Shown: one piece after another, positions 1-6,570 of the stretch
Layout: every line of letters starts with the position of its first letter
Numbering within the stretch: the first letter of the stretch is position 1
Source: Candidatus Nanopelagicales bacterium
Lineage (GTDB): Bacteria; Actinomycetota; Actinomycetes; S36-B12; GCA-2699445
Direction: 5' to 3'
Assembly (NCBI GenBank): GCA_029939085.1
Contig: JAOZTQ010000044.1
Span: 1-8,842 of the forward strand
DNA: 8,842 nucleotides
Program-made: the position numbers and the translations under genes
The notes under the pieces: model-generated
What the model saw: the letters and a program-made list of their open reading frames with translations, nothing else
What the model was told of the DNA's origin: nothing
Databases searched by the model: none

Positions 1-667
1 TCGTAAGTTGTTGCTGGCCACTGCCATCGCTATTCATGACAGCGATATGAGCAGTGATCTTACCGGGGCAGTTCAGGTCCTCTGCAATGATTTTGCTGTA
101 GACAATCTTGTTGCCGTTGGGTGACCACTGCGGGTTGGCCCCGAAGTCATTGCCATTGGGATCTGCTCCCACGAGTGTTGTCTTGTTCCCGCCGTCCGTA
201 TCGACGGTGTTGATAGTGCCCAAGTTCTCGGTATAAGCAATCTTTTTACCATCGGGTGACCACGTCGGGGACGATCCGAAAGGTACACCCTGCACTAGTG
301 GGCGGGCGTTGCTGCCGTCGGCGTTAGCAACGTAGATATCGTTAAGCCTGATATCCGCTGTGCTGCGCACATAGGTGACCTCGGTGCCGTCAGGTGACCA
401 GGATGATTGGGTATTGTCAGCATTGTTATTTGTCAGTTGGATTTTGCTTGCCGGATCATTCGGATACATCGACCAGATCTGATCTGTGCGCTGTGGGATC
501 GACTCCGTGTAGGTGATCCGACCGTTGTCGCCAGGGTAGGCCCCTGCTGATGCGGGTGCACCAGATGTCGCTGTTAATGCCAGAGCGGCTGCGGCTGCAC
601 CCACTAGCAAACCCGGAAACGTAATCCGGCTGTTCGCCGCATTTTCGAATGTCTTCGTGCTTTTCAT
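1..667 (-). CDS. Secreted TolB/PD40-type beta-propeller protein (C-terminus off the left edge)
   Basis: The visible 222 residues begin with a signal peptide: basic start (MKSTK), an Ala/Leu-rich core around residues 19-34, and an ASA cleavage site near residue 41. The mature part opens with YPGDNGRITYT and then repeats the PD40/WD40-like blade motif W-S-P-D/N-G-x-K-I-x-Y at least three times (QSSWSPDGTEVTY, SPTWSPDGKKIAY, NPQWSPNGNKIVY), with DGS/DGG turns between blades. This is the pattern of TolB-type beta-propellers, which usually bind proteins or ligands outside the membrane. The frame is still open at base 1, so the C-terminus is missing. The ATG at 667 is chosen because the signal peptide follows it directly and a purine-rich AAGGACAGGA stretch precedes it. 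It lies 38 bp downstream of a longer paralogue on the same strand and is probably cotranscribed with it. The exact role is unknown; an enzyme or binding function cannot be read from the propeller alone. Confidence 0.88.
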   Translation of the reverse strand, partial: MKSTKTFENAANSRITFPGLLVGAAAAALALTATSGAPASAGAYPGDNGRITYTESIPQRTDQIWSMYPNDPASKIQLTNNNADNTQSSWSPDGTEVTYVRSTADIRLNDIYVANADGSNARPLVQGVPFGSSPTWSPDGKKIAYTENLGTINTVDTDGGNKTTLVGADPNGNDFGANPQWSPNGNKIVYSKIIAEDLNCPGKITAHIAVMNSDGSGQQQLT

Positions 668-705
668 GATGGTCCTGTCCTTGCGTTAGGTGGATTCGAC
701 GTTCT

Positions 706-2073
706 CTACCGGCATCCCGGTCCGGTATTGTTCTTGACTTTCCAGGTGCGCTTCCACTTAGCCAGCTCAGCCTGCTGGTATTGAGCCTTGACCACGGCCT
801 TGATTTTGACTTTGGTGTCGCATTTGGGTTTGGCGACAACTTTGGCGGTTGTGGGATCTTTCTTTTTCTTTTCTTGGGCACCGCAGACCCGCTTCTTGGC
901 TTTCTTGCCTTTCACCTTGTCACCGGAGGTTTTGCAGACGATCTTTACTTTCGTGATCTCACCGTTGGTCTGTGCGGACTTGACCAACTTTTTCTTCTGA
1001 CCAACCTTTAACTTCTTCGAGCCTTTCATGGCATTGACATTAAGTTCAGTTCGAGTGGCGACCGTTGATGCGGATTTGGCTTGCCAGTCGGGGTCATTCC
1101 CGGCAAGGCCAGTTGCACGATCACCGCTGCCGTCAACAGCGGCGATCCGAATTCCGTCGTTGGTACGTGGGCCTTGGATGTCGTTGTCGAAGTAGGCGAT
1201 CAGTTCGCCGTCGGGAGACCAGGTTGGTTGGCCTTGCCAGTTCGGACCCGATGTCACTGGATCGATTTGACCATTTCCGACATTCAGTATGTAAATGTGC
1301 TCACCGGCGTCAAGCGTTGAGGCGAAAGCGATTCGTGTCCCGTCGGGTGACCAAGACGGACTCCTTGACGCACAGTCTTTGTCGGTAAGTTGAGTCGGGT
1401 TACTGCCGTTTGCATCCATCCGCCAGAGATCCGACTCCAGATTTCCGGGGCACGGTGCTCCCTGGCCGGCACTGGTGATAGTTGAATAGGCGATGTAATT
1501 GCCGTCTGGTGAGTAGGCCGGATCGGTTGCGTTTTGACCATTTGGCGATAGTTGGGCGCCGCCCGCCGAACCATCTGAATAACTCCAGCGGATTGTGGCG
1601 GGGTCTCCCGGATTCTCTCGGAGTGCGTAAGCGACTTTTGTCCCGTCCCGATTCCAGGTTGGACTGTAGGCGTACCCGCTATCGGTGATCTTTGTCTCTT
1701 GTCCGCTAGCCAGATCCCTCACGTAAATTCTGGCTAGGTTGCGTACCGCTGGATCCGGTTTGGTGTAGACGAGTTTCTTACCGTCGGCGGACCACTCGGA
1801 CTCTTGTGCTCTACCGTCGCTGGGCGTTAGCTGAGTCTTCTGACTCCCATCGGGTTCAGCGGTGAATATCGACGCGGTAGTCGGTACGGGTGGATTAGCG
1901 TTGGGGTCTCCCGTCTTCACAACGGTGTAGCTGAGAACTCCGTTCTCTCCGGGAAATGACCCAGCCGAGGCATCAGTGATGCCGACCGTGAGACCCAGGG
2001 TCAGGGCGGCAACTCCAACCCCGGCTACAAGATGGTTTCGGTACCGATGGGGCGCATGGGTGTTCGTGTTCAT
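706..2073 (-). CDS. Secreted TolB/PD40-type beta-propeller protein with Lys-rich, four-Cys C-terminal domain
   Basis: This 455-residue protein has a signal peptide (RYR, then a hydrophobic core at about 15-32, cleavage likely after DASA at 37). The mature protein starts SFPGENGVLSYT, matching the start of its downstream neighbour. At least five blade motifs are visible: ESEWSADGKKLVY, SPTWNRDGTKVAY, DPAYSPDGNYIAY, SPSWSPDGTRIAF and QPTWSPDGELIAY. From about residue 343 the composition changes to a Lys/Val-rich tail with alternating beta-type pattern and Cys at 380, 397, 418 and 454, ending in a WKRTWKV stretch. This tail probably forms a separate extracellular domain with two disulfides; its charge suggests contact with an anionic wall polymer, which is inference. 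The start is firm: GGAGGT lies five bases before the ATG. It is the first gene of a likely two-gene unit. The family is recognised, but the partner or substrate is not known. Confidence 0.9.
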   Translation of the reverse strand: MNTNTHAPHRYRNHLVAGVGVAALTLGLTVGITDASAGSFPGENGVLSYTVVKTGDPNANPPVPTTASIFTAEPDGSQKTQLTPSDGRAQESEWSADGKKLVYTKPDPAVRNLARIYVRDLASGQETKITDSGYAYSPTWNRDGTKVAYALRENPGDPATIRWSYSDGSAGGAQLSPNGQNATDPAYSPDGNYIAYSTITSAGQGAPCPGNLESDLWRMDANGSNPTQLTDKDCASRSPSWSPDGTRIAFASTLDAGEHIYILNVGNGQIDPVTSGPNWQGQPTWSPDGELIAYFDNDIQGPRTNDGIRIAAVDGSGDRATGLAGNDPDWQAKSASTVATRTELNVNAMKGSKKLKVGQKKKLVKSAQTNGEITKVKIVCKTSGDKVKGKKAKKRVCGAQEKKKKDPTTAKVVAKPKCDTKVKIKAVVKAQYQQAELAKWKRTWKVKNNTGPGCR

Positions 2074-2347
2074 CGGTTACCTCCAGAAAAAACCATTGCT
2101 GACCTGGTGTTTGGATCGCGCCAAATTCTAGGTCTATACCGTGGGGGGATTCCATTATTACTGCGATCTCTTGCGCTCAAATTGAGATTGGCGTTGGGTT
2201 GCCAAGACGCAAAGTTGTCTTTCGGGTATGTCGGCGTGTCGTCTAGCGCAGACTCTGGTCGGCATATTGGTTTGTCATTCACCATCTCAGTCTCCTCGCA
2301 GTGACCGTTCAATTCTCGCGGTCTTGGTAAAGAGAAGGAGACTCACT
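2074..2347. other. Divergent intergenic region between the beta-propeller pair and the small plus-strand ORF
   Basis: No large gene is supported here. On the minus strand it should carry the promoter of the beta-propeller pair, whose GGAGGT ribosome site is at its edge. A short palindrome CTCAA-A-TTGAG lies at 2176-2186 and AT-rich TAATAAT-like sequence follows on the minus strand, but spacing to a -35 box is poor, so no promoter is called. The right end holds the leader of the 36-codon ORF, described separately. An 80-codon minus-strand frame that overlaps the start of the 455-residue gene shows no recognisable protein features. Confidence 0.5.
2289..2343 (+). promoter_or_regulatory. Candidate Shine-Dalgarno-masking leader structure
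   Basis: AGTCTCCT at 2289-2296 is perfectly complementary to AGGAGACT at 2336-2343, which contains the ribosome binding site of the 36-codon ORF that starts at 2348. The 39-base interval contains a second nested pairing, GACCG at 2303-2307 with CGGTC at 2319-2323. If transcribed, the RNA could fold so that the ribosome site is hidden. This is seen by eye; no folding energy was computed, and there is no match to a named riboswitch that I recognise. Confidence 0.35.
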
Positions 2348-2458
2348 ATGGAGCGCAACAATTATTTGATCAGTTTTTTGTGCGATTTTGTAACTGCAAA
2401 CCAAACCGAGCTAGTCAAGAGACTGGCGGCAGTGAGTGGTGACCGGAACAACATCTGA
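2348..2458 (+). CDS. Candidate 36-residue small protein, unknown function
   Basis: ATG to TGA gives MERNNYLISFLCDFVTANQT and continues ELVKRLAAVSGDRNNI. The main support is the ribosome site: AAGGAG ends seven bases before the ATG, as good as that of any gene in the window. The peptide is not hydrophobic enough for a clear membrane helix, although NYLISFLCDFV could be an amphipathic or short hydrophobic segment, and there is one Cys. The gene is divergent from the beta-propeller pair, convergent with the membrane-protein gene, and followed at 2556 by a hairpin. The family is not recognised. It could be a real small protein, a leader peptide, or the intact front of a gene broken by a frameshift (a 45-codon open frame overlaps its end in another frame). 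Conservation in related genomes would decide. Confidence 0.4.
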   Translation: MERNNYLISFLCDFVTANQTELVKRLAAVSGDRNNI

Positions 2459-2555
2459 ATCTGGACCAGGTGATTACGGTAAGACCGGCAGTATCAACTT
2501 TAGTTTCCCGGTAACGCTAACCAGGACCTTCACGGGAATAGACCCTGTGACTCTC

Positions 2556-2580
2556 ACTCAGAGACGTGTCTGAGTTTCTG
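2556..2580 (+). terminator. Possible rho-independent terminator after the small ORF
   Basis: ACTCAGA at 2556-2562 and TCTGAGT at 2569-2575 form a perfect seven-base stem around a six-base loop, followed on the plus strand by a modestly T-rich stretch (TTTCTGTT). The stem is only moderately GC-rich and the T-tract is interrupted, so it is a weak call. No T-tract follows on the minus strand, so it would not serve the convergent membrane-protein gene. Confidence 0.35.
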
Positions 2581-2594
2581 TTGTGAGGCGTGTG

Positions 2595-2972
2595 TCAAAG
2601 AGTTGCAAAGATCGCGTATAGAAAGCCTGCTGTAGTGGCCAAGATGAGTACGAACGTCAAGATTCGGAACAATGGGAAGGGCGTCTTACGAAATTTTCCG
2701 ACTATCGCGGAATCCTCTTCAGACTCGGGGACATCTTTCACCAATGCTTTGAGATCGTCAATGGCGCCGTCAATCCAGAGCCAAGTCATGACGCCAAGAG
2801 CTACTGCCACTGCAGCAAAAGCGATCTGAAGTGCCAGGATTTCACGGACATAGGGATAGCCGAACGCTAGGAAGCCGACCAGCAGAACCGTCGTGAGCAA
2901 GTATGCAAATAGTCCGACGATCAGGTCGCGCGAACGAAGCCGCAACCAGAATCTAAAGCCCTTTTCATCCAC
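2595..2972 (-). CDS. Small membrane protein with three predicted transmembrane helices, unknown family
   Basis: The 125-residue product has a basic N-terminus (RFWLRLRSR) and three hydrophobic segments at about 17-39, 45-67 and 101-124, separated by an acidic loop (residues 80-88, VPESEEDSA) and a basic patch (KFRKTPFP). The positive-inside rule puts the N-terminus and the 68-100 loop in the cytoplasm. The start codon is GTG at 2972: GGAGG lies six bases upstream of it, and the ATG-like sequence just inside is out of frame. No catalytic motif was seen and I do not recognise the family. It is transcribed away from the sugar transporter operon, with 271 bp between the two starts, so the two could share a regulatory region. 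Nothing in the sequence ties its function to the transporter. Confidence 0.75.
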   Translation of the reverse strand: MDEKGFRFWLRLRSRDLIVGLFAYLLTTVLLVGFLAFGYPYVREILALQIAFAAVAVALGVMTWLWIDGAIDDLKALVKDVPESEEDSAIVGKFRKTPFPLFRILTFVLILATTAGFLYAIFATL

Positions 2973-3202
2973 GGGAATCCTCCAGTACTAGCTCATTACG
3001 GACGCTGTGACTTTTCGAACCTAGCAGCCGGAATTGCCTGCCTAGCGTTAGATGTTCGGCGGGTCGCGACATCACCCCTTGGTACTGGCTTGACTGAGCC
3101 AATCGGGTATCAATTCAGCAACAAAACTAACCAGTTGGTTATTTTTGGCCAGGTCGGAGTGCGCTCTCGAATGCACATCGTTACATTGCGTCGGGATAGG
3201 CC

Positions 3203-3218
3203 AGTGATCCAAATCACA
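3203..3218. promoter_or_regulatory. CRP/GlxR-type operator in front of the sugar transporter
   Basis: AGTGATCCAAATCACA matches the CRP-family consensus TGTGA-N6-TCACA at nine of ten fixed positions; its core GTGAT-CCAA-ATCAC is a perfect inverted repeat. The match ends 26 bases before the ATG of the sugar-binding lipoprotein. Actinomycete cAMP receptor proteins (GlxR, Cmr) use this consensus and commonly control sugar-uptake genes. Its closeness to the start codon would fit repression or a site near the transcription start better than classic upstream activation, but the promoter itself could not be placed. Confidence 0.55.
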
Positions 3219-3243
3219 TTGGCCGCTAAGAAAGGTATCGATA

Positions 3244-4350
3244 ATGCGATCGAAAAGATTAGGAGTGCTGGTGGGGTTGTCTGCCGCCGCACTACTGGTT
3301 GTCGGGTGTTCCAGCTCTGACGACTCCAGCAGCGACAGCAGTGCTGCGCCGGATTCGACAGAAACGGTTGGCACGGCAGGTGTCATTCTGCCGGACAGTG
3401 CAACGTCTGATCGTTGGGAAACCAATGACAGGCCACTACTAGAAGAAGCATTTGCCGCCCAAGGCGTAGATGTAGACATCCAGAACGCAGGTGGCGACAA
3501 AGCCAAGTTTGCGACGCTATGCGATCAGATGATTAATGATGCGGTCTCGGTGCTGCTCATTGTGAACCTTGATAGCAAGTCTGGTGCCGCGTGCACTAAG
3601 AAAGCAGCTGCGCAGGGTATCCCGACTATTGATTACGATCGGCTCACCCTCGGTGGTGAAGCTTCCTACTACGTGTCATTCGACAACGTAAAGGTTGGCG
3701 AGAAGATCGGTGAGGGTCTCGTGAAGTGCATGCAGGACGCCGGCAACAATGATGGCCCGGTTGCACTCCTTAACGGATCCCCGACTGATAACAACGCGAC
3801 TTTGTTCAAGCAGGGTTACGAGGGTGTTATCAAGGATGCCGGTTACACGATCTCGGCTGATCAAGCTGTACCCGACTGGGACAACACCAAGGCTGGCACC
3901 ATCTTCGAGCAGATGTACACCAAGGCCGATGGCGAATTTATTGGAGTCGCGGCTGCAAATGACGGTCTAGGCGGCGCAACGATTGCTGTTCTGGATAAGA
4001 ACGGGGTGGCCGGCAAGATTCCGGTAACGGGTCAGGATGCTACGGACGAAGGTCTACAGCGAGTCTTGATGGGCACACAGTGCATGACGGTGTACAAGGC
4101 CATTAAGAAAGAAGCTGAAGCTGCTGCTTCGCTCGCGGCCGCGTTGGCGAAGGGTGAAGAGCCTGCTGATGTGAACGGTTCAGTTGAAGACAGCGAGACG
4201 GGTGAGCAGGTCTCCGCGGTTCTGCTCGAGCCACAGGCTATCTTCCCGGACAATGTAAAAGATGTCGTCGCCGACGGCTTCACGAGTGCAGACAAACTTT
4301 GCACTGACGAGAAGCTGAAAGAGGCATGTGAAAAGTACGGGGTCTCCTGA
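3244..4350 (+). CDS. xylF: Sugar ABC transporter substrate-binding lipoprotein, XylF-like
   Basis: This 368-residue protein captures a sugar outside the membrane and hands it to the permease encoded downstream. It begins with a lipoprotein signal (MRSKR, hydrophobic stretch, VVGC with the lipid-modified Cys at 22), then a Ser/Asp-rich linker to about residue 40. The body is a type I periplasmic-binding fold of the XylF/RbsB group: LPDSATSDRW, QNAGGDKAKF, AQGIPTIDYDRL, YVSFDNVKVGE, LLNGSPTDNNATLF, AANDGLGGATIAVL, VTGQDATDEGLQRVLMGTQCMTVYK. The DYDR, SFDN, GSP-DNNA and GQDA-GTQ-MTVYK blocks are those of D-xylose-binding proteins, so xylose is the best guess. AAGAAAGG precedes the ATG by eight bases. 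It is the first gene of the importer operon, with a CRP-like site upstream and a strong hairpin right after its stop. No xylose catabolic gene is in view, so substrate identity is inferred. Confidence 0.9.
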   Translation: MRSKRLGVLVGLSAAALLVVGCSSSDDSSSDSSAAPDSTETVGTAGVILPDSATSDRWETNDRPLLEEAFAAQGVDVDIQNAGGDKAKFATLCDQMINDAVSVLLIVNLDSKSGAACTKKAAAQGIPTIDYDRLTLGGEASYYVSFDNVKVGEKIGEGLVKCMQDAGNNDGPVALLNGSPTDNNATLFKQGYEGVIKDAGYTISADQAVPDWDNTKAGTIFEQMYTKADGEFIGVAAANDGLGGATIAVLDKNGVAGKIPVTGQDATDEGLQRVLMGTQCMTVYKAIKKEAEAAASLAAALAKGEEPADVNGSVEDSETGEQVSAVLLEPQAIFPDNVKDVVADGFTSADKLCTDEKLKEACEKYGVS

Positions 4351-4358
4351 TCCTGTAA

Positions 4359-4396
4359 GGAGTGGTGGGGTGGTTAACCAATCACCCCACCACTCC
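4359..4396 (+). promoter_or_regulatory. Strong intergenic hairpin between binding protein and ATPase genes
   Basis: GGAGTGGTGGGGTG at 4359-4372 and CACCCCACCACTCC at 4383-4396 form a perfect 14-base GC-rich stem with a ten-base loop, starting eight bases after the binding-protein stop. No T-tract follows, so it is unlikely to be a full rho-independent terminator. In importer operons a hairpin here usually stabilises the upstream message or reduces read-through, giving excess binding protein over membrane parts. That role is inferred from position. Confidence 0.75.
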
Positions 4397-4429
4397 CGTC
4401 ACTAGCAGCCCGACGGATACGAGAAACAT

Positions 4430-5221
4430 ATGCCGCAAGAATCAAAAGCGAATCCGCTTCTCTCGTTGAGAGGCATTAGAAAATCGTTCGGAGCAGTTGA
4501 GGTCCTTCGGGGAGTGGACCTCAATGTCTATTCGGGCAAAGTTACTGCGCTCGTGGGTGATAACGGTGCTGGCAAATCGACCCTGATCAAGGGCATTGCT
4601 GGCATCTACCCCTTCGATGGCGGTGATTACGTGTTTGAGGGTGAGTCGGTTCAGATCTCTGATCCGCGAGCGGCCAATGATTTGGGGATTGAAGTGGTCT
4701 ATCAAGACCTCGCCCTATGTGACAACCTCGACGTTGTTCACAACATGTTCCTCGGCCGTGAGGAAAAACGCGGCTTGATTCTCAATGAGGACGACATGGA
4801 ACGGCGAGCTCGGGAAACTCTGGATGGTCTTAGTGTCCGAACCCTCAAGTCCGTCCGACAGCAAGTATCAAGTCTTTCCGGTGGACAGCGACAGACCGTG
4901 GCCATCGCCCGGGCAGTCTTGTGGAATAGCAAACTGGTGATTCTGGATGAGCCGACGGCTGCGCTGGGCGTAGCTCAAACAGCTCAAGTGCTCAGTCTCG
5001 TGCGGCGACTTGCGGATGCAGGTCTGGCCGTCATTCTCATTTCGCACAACATGGTTGACGTCATGGAAGTGGCGGACAATATCGCCGCTCTCTATCTCGG
5101 CCAGATGGCTGCTCAAGTTGAGGCTAGTGATGTCAGCCACGGTGAGGTCGTCGAACTCATTACTGCAGGCCGTAGTGGTGAACTTGGAATACAACCCAAG
5201 AATGGAGAGGGGGCTGCATGA
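4430..5221 (+). CDS. Sugar ABC transporter ATP-binding protein, single-domain XylG/FrcA type
   Basis: The 263-residue product is the ATPase that powers the importer on the cytoplasmic side. All nucleotide-binding elements are present: Walker A GDNGAGKST at 43-51, Q-loop at Gln92 (VVYQDLALCDNLDV), signature LSGGQRQ from 149, Walker B VILDEP with Asp173 and Glu174, and H-loop His206 (ISHNM). The YQDLALCDNLDVVHNMFLGRE block is typical of the sugar (CUT2) branch. Escherichia coli XylG and RbsA carry two fused ATPase domains of about 500 residues; this one has a single domain and therefore probably works as a homodimer. The ribosome site before the ATG is weak (GGATACGAG), consistent with lower expression than the binding protein. 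Its stop overlaps the permease start by ATGA, implying translational coupling. Confidence 0.93.
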   Translation: MPQESKANPLLSLRGIRKSFGAVEVLRGVDLNVYSGKVTALVGDNGAGKSTLIKGIAGIYPFDGGDYVFEGESVQISDPRAANDLGIEVVYQDLALCDNLDVVHNMFLGREEKRGLILNEDDMERRARETLDGLSVRTLKSVRQQVSSLSGGQRQTVAIARAVLWNSKLVILDEPTAALGVAQTAQVLSLVRRLADAGLAVILISHNMVDVMEVADNIAALYLGQMAAQVEASDVSHGEVVELITAGRSGELGIQPKNGEGAA

Positions 5222-6453
5222 GTACGCAAGACACAGCAGCCTCCACCACTTCAGGCGGGCTTCGTGGCGCCTTTTCCGATTATGTCGACCGTATCCGTGG
5301 CGGCAACCTAGGTTCACTGCCAGCGGTTCTGGGCCTGGTTGTTCTGGTAGTGCTGTTCACCGTCCTCGAAGGACAAACGTTCTTTTCCGCTTTCAACTTC
5401 GCCAACCTAATGTCACAAGCGGCAATGATCATCGTGTTAGCGATGGGCCTTGTATTCGTGCTGCTGCTTGGTGAAATTGACCTATCGGCAGGCTTCGCTG
5501 CGGGAACGTCCGCGGCCATCCTGGGCGTCACCCTCACTCAAAATGGGTGGCCGCTAATTCTGTCGCTCATCGCATGCCTGGGCACTGGTCTAGCCATCGG
5601 TCTGTTTATTGGACTTCTTGTGGCTCGGCTTGGCATTCCATCCTTCGTCGTGACTTTGGCGATGTTCCTGGCACTGCAAGGTCTCATGCTCCTCATCATC
5701 GGTGAGGGGGGAACAATCGGAATCGAAGATGAGTTTGTGATCGCCGTCCAGAATCGCAATCTAACGCCGATCGCCGGTTGGATCCTCTTTCTCGTGGTGC
5801 TGGTTGGTTACGCCTTATTTTCCGGTCTACGGCTGCGTCGCCGAATCGCGGAAAATCTTACCCATGAAGCTGTATCGGTGTGGATATTTAAAGTGGCCAC
5901 CCTCGCGGTCTTGGGTGGCATAGGAACATTTCTCCTCAATCAGGAACGCTCTCGTCGTCCCGACATCACGAGCATCCAAGGCGTGCCCTACATCATCCCG
6001 CTTATTTTGATTTTGCTCATCGGATTAACGTTCGTTTTGGCTCGCACCGGTTTCGGTCGTCATATTTATGCTGTCGGTGGTAACGCCGAGGCTGCCCGAC
6101 GCGCGGGAATCAGCGTCAGCCGAATCAAGATTGCATGCTTCATGATCTGTTCGACGTTGGCTGCAGTCGCCGGAATCCTCTTTGCGTCCCGAGATAACTC
6201 GATTTCACCTACGACTGGTGGTTCAACGACGCTGCTCTTTGCAGTTGGAGCAGCGGTAATCGGTGGAACGAGCCTCTTTGGCGGACGAGGGAAAATTAGC
6301 GATGCGGTACTCGGTGGTTTGGTGGTGGGTGTGATCGCCAACGGCTTGCCACTCATCACGAGTCAGGCGGGCATTCAGTTCATCGTCACGGGGTTGGTGC
6401 TACTTGTTGCGGCCAGTGTGGACGCGTTGTCACGAAAGAAATCAACGACCTAA
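5218..6453 (+). CDS. xylH: Sugar ABC transporter permease, XylH-like
   Basis: This 411-residue, very hydrophobic protein forms the membrane channel of the importer. It belongs to the BPD_transp_2 (CUT2) family: the GEIDLSAG motif lies at 85-92, the ATPase-contact stretch GGNAEAARRAGI at 287-298, and GGTSLFGGRG follows near the C-terminus. It is longer than RbsC-type permeases (about 320 residues) and close to XylH (about 390), with the extra middle segments (LRLRRRIAENLTHEAVSVW through ERSRRPDITSIQGVPYIIP) seen in XylH proteins. The cytoplasmic N-terminal 30 residues are polar. The ATG overlaps the ATPase stop codon (ATGA), and GGAGAGGGG just upstream serves as ribosome site. The length supports the xylose-type assignment independently of the binding protein, but the transported sugar is not proven. 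Confidence 0.92.
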   Translation: MSTQDTAASTTSGGLRGAFSDYVDRIRGGNLGSLPAVLGLVVLVVLFTVLEGQTFFSAFNFANLMSQAAMIIVLAMGLVFVLLLGEIDLSAGFAAGTSAAILGVTLTQNGWPLILSLIACLGTGLAIGLFIGLLVARLGIPSFVVTLAMFLALQGLMLLIIGEGGTIGIEDEFVIAVQNRNLTPIAGWILFLVVLVGYALFSGLRLRRRIAENLTHEAVSVWIFKVATLAVLGGIGTFLLNQERSRRPDITSIQGVPYIIPLILILLIGLTFVLARTGFGRHIYAVGGNAEAARRAGISVSRIKIACFMICSTLAAVAGILFASRDNSISPTTGGSTTLLFAVGAAVIGGTSLFGGRGKISDAVLGGLVVGVIANGLPLITSQAGIQFIVTGLVLLVAASVDALSRKKSTT

Positions 6454-6476
6454 CGCAGCCGCAAGACGGTCCTGCG
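6454..6476. terminator. Hairpin between the permease gene and the convergent tRNA gene
   Basis: CGCAG-CCG at 6454-6461 pairs with CGG-(TC bulge)-CTGCG at 6467-6476, starting directly after the permease stop. On the plus strand no T-tract follows. Read on the minus strand, after the tRNA, the hairpin is followed by TTAGG and a looser T-rich stretch. It may end one or both of the convergent transcripts, but it is not a textbook terminator in either direction. Confidence 0.4.
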
Positions 6477-6488
6477 CTGAAGTAAATG

Positions 6489-6561
6489 CACGCCCGGAGG
6501 GATTCGAACCCCCAACCTACCGGGTAGAAACCGGTTGCTCTATCCATTGAGCTACGGGCGC
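6489..6561 (-). tRNA. tRNA-Arg, anticodon TCT
   Basis: The minus strand folds into a complete 73-base cloverleaf. The acceptor stem is GCGCCCG with CGGGCGT (first pair G-T), the D stem GCTC/GAGC, the anticodon stem ACCGG/CCGGT with loop TTTCTAC, a five-base variable loop AGGTT, and the T arm GGGGG-TTCGAAT-CCCTC with one G-T pair. The anticodon at loop positions 34-36 is TCT, which reads AGA/AGG arginine codons. The discriminator base is G and the 3' CCA is not encoded. AGA and AGG are rare in the genes of this window, so this is a tRNA for minor codons. tRNA-Arg genes are frequent integration sites for phages and islands, but no integrase or repeated 3' end is seen here. Confidence 0.96.
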
Positions 6562-6570
6562 ATGGTGCGT

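Noticed and set aside
456..881. 141-codon minus-strand frame crossing the junction of the two beta-propeller genes
   Set aside because: It is out of frame with both propeller genes and has low-complexity Lys/Pro/Arg composition produced by their codons.
3072..3506. 144-codon minus-strand frame overlapping the start of the sugar-binding lipoprotein
   Set aside because: It lies antisense to a clear gene and its Ser/Pro/Ala-rich composition is the mirror of the Ser/Asp linker; no ribosome site or family features.
4868..5317. 149-codon minus-strand frame opposite the ATPase/permease junction
   Set aside because: Antisense to two genes with complete motifs; no protein features of its own.
6489..6561. 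tRNA-Arg as an integration site of a mobile element
   Set aside because: No integrase gene and no second copy of the tRNA 3' end were seen in the window.
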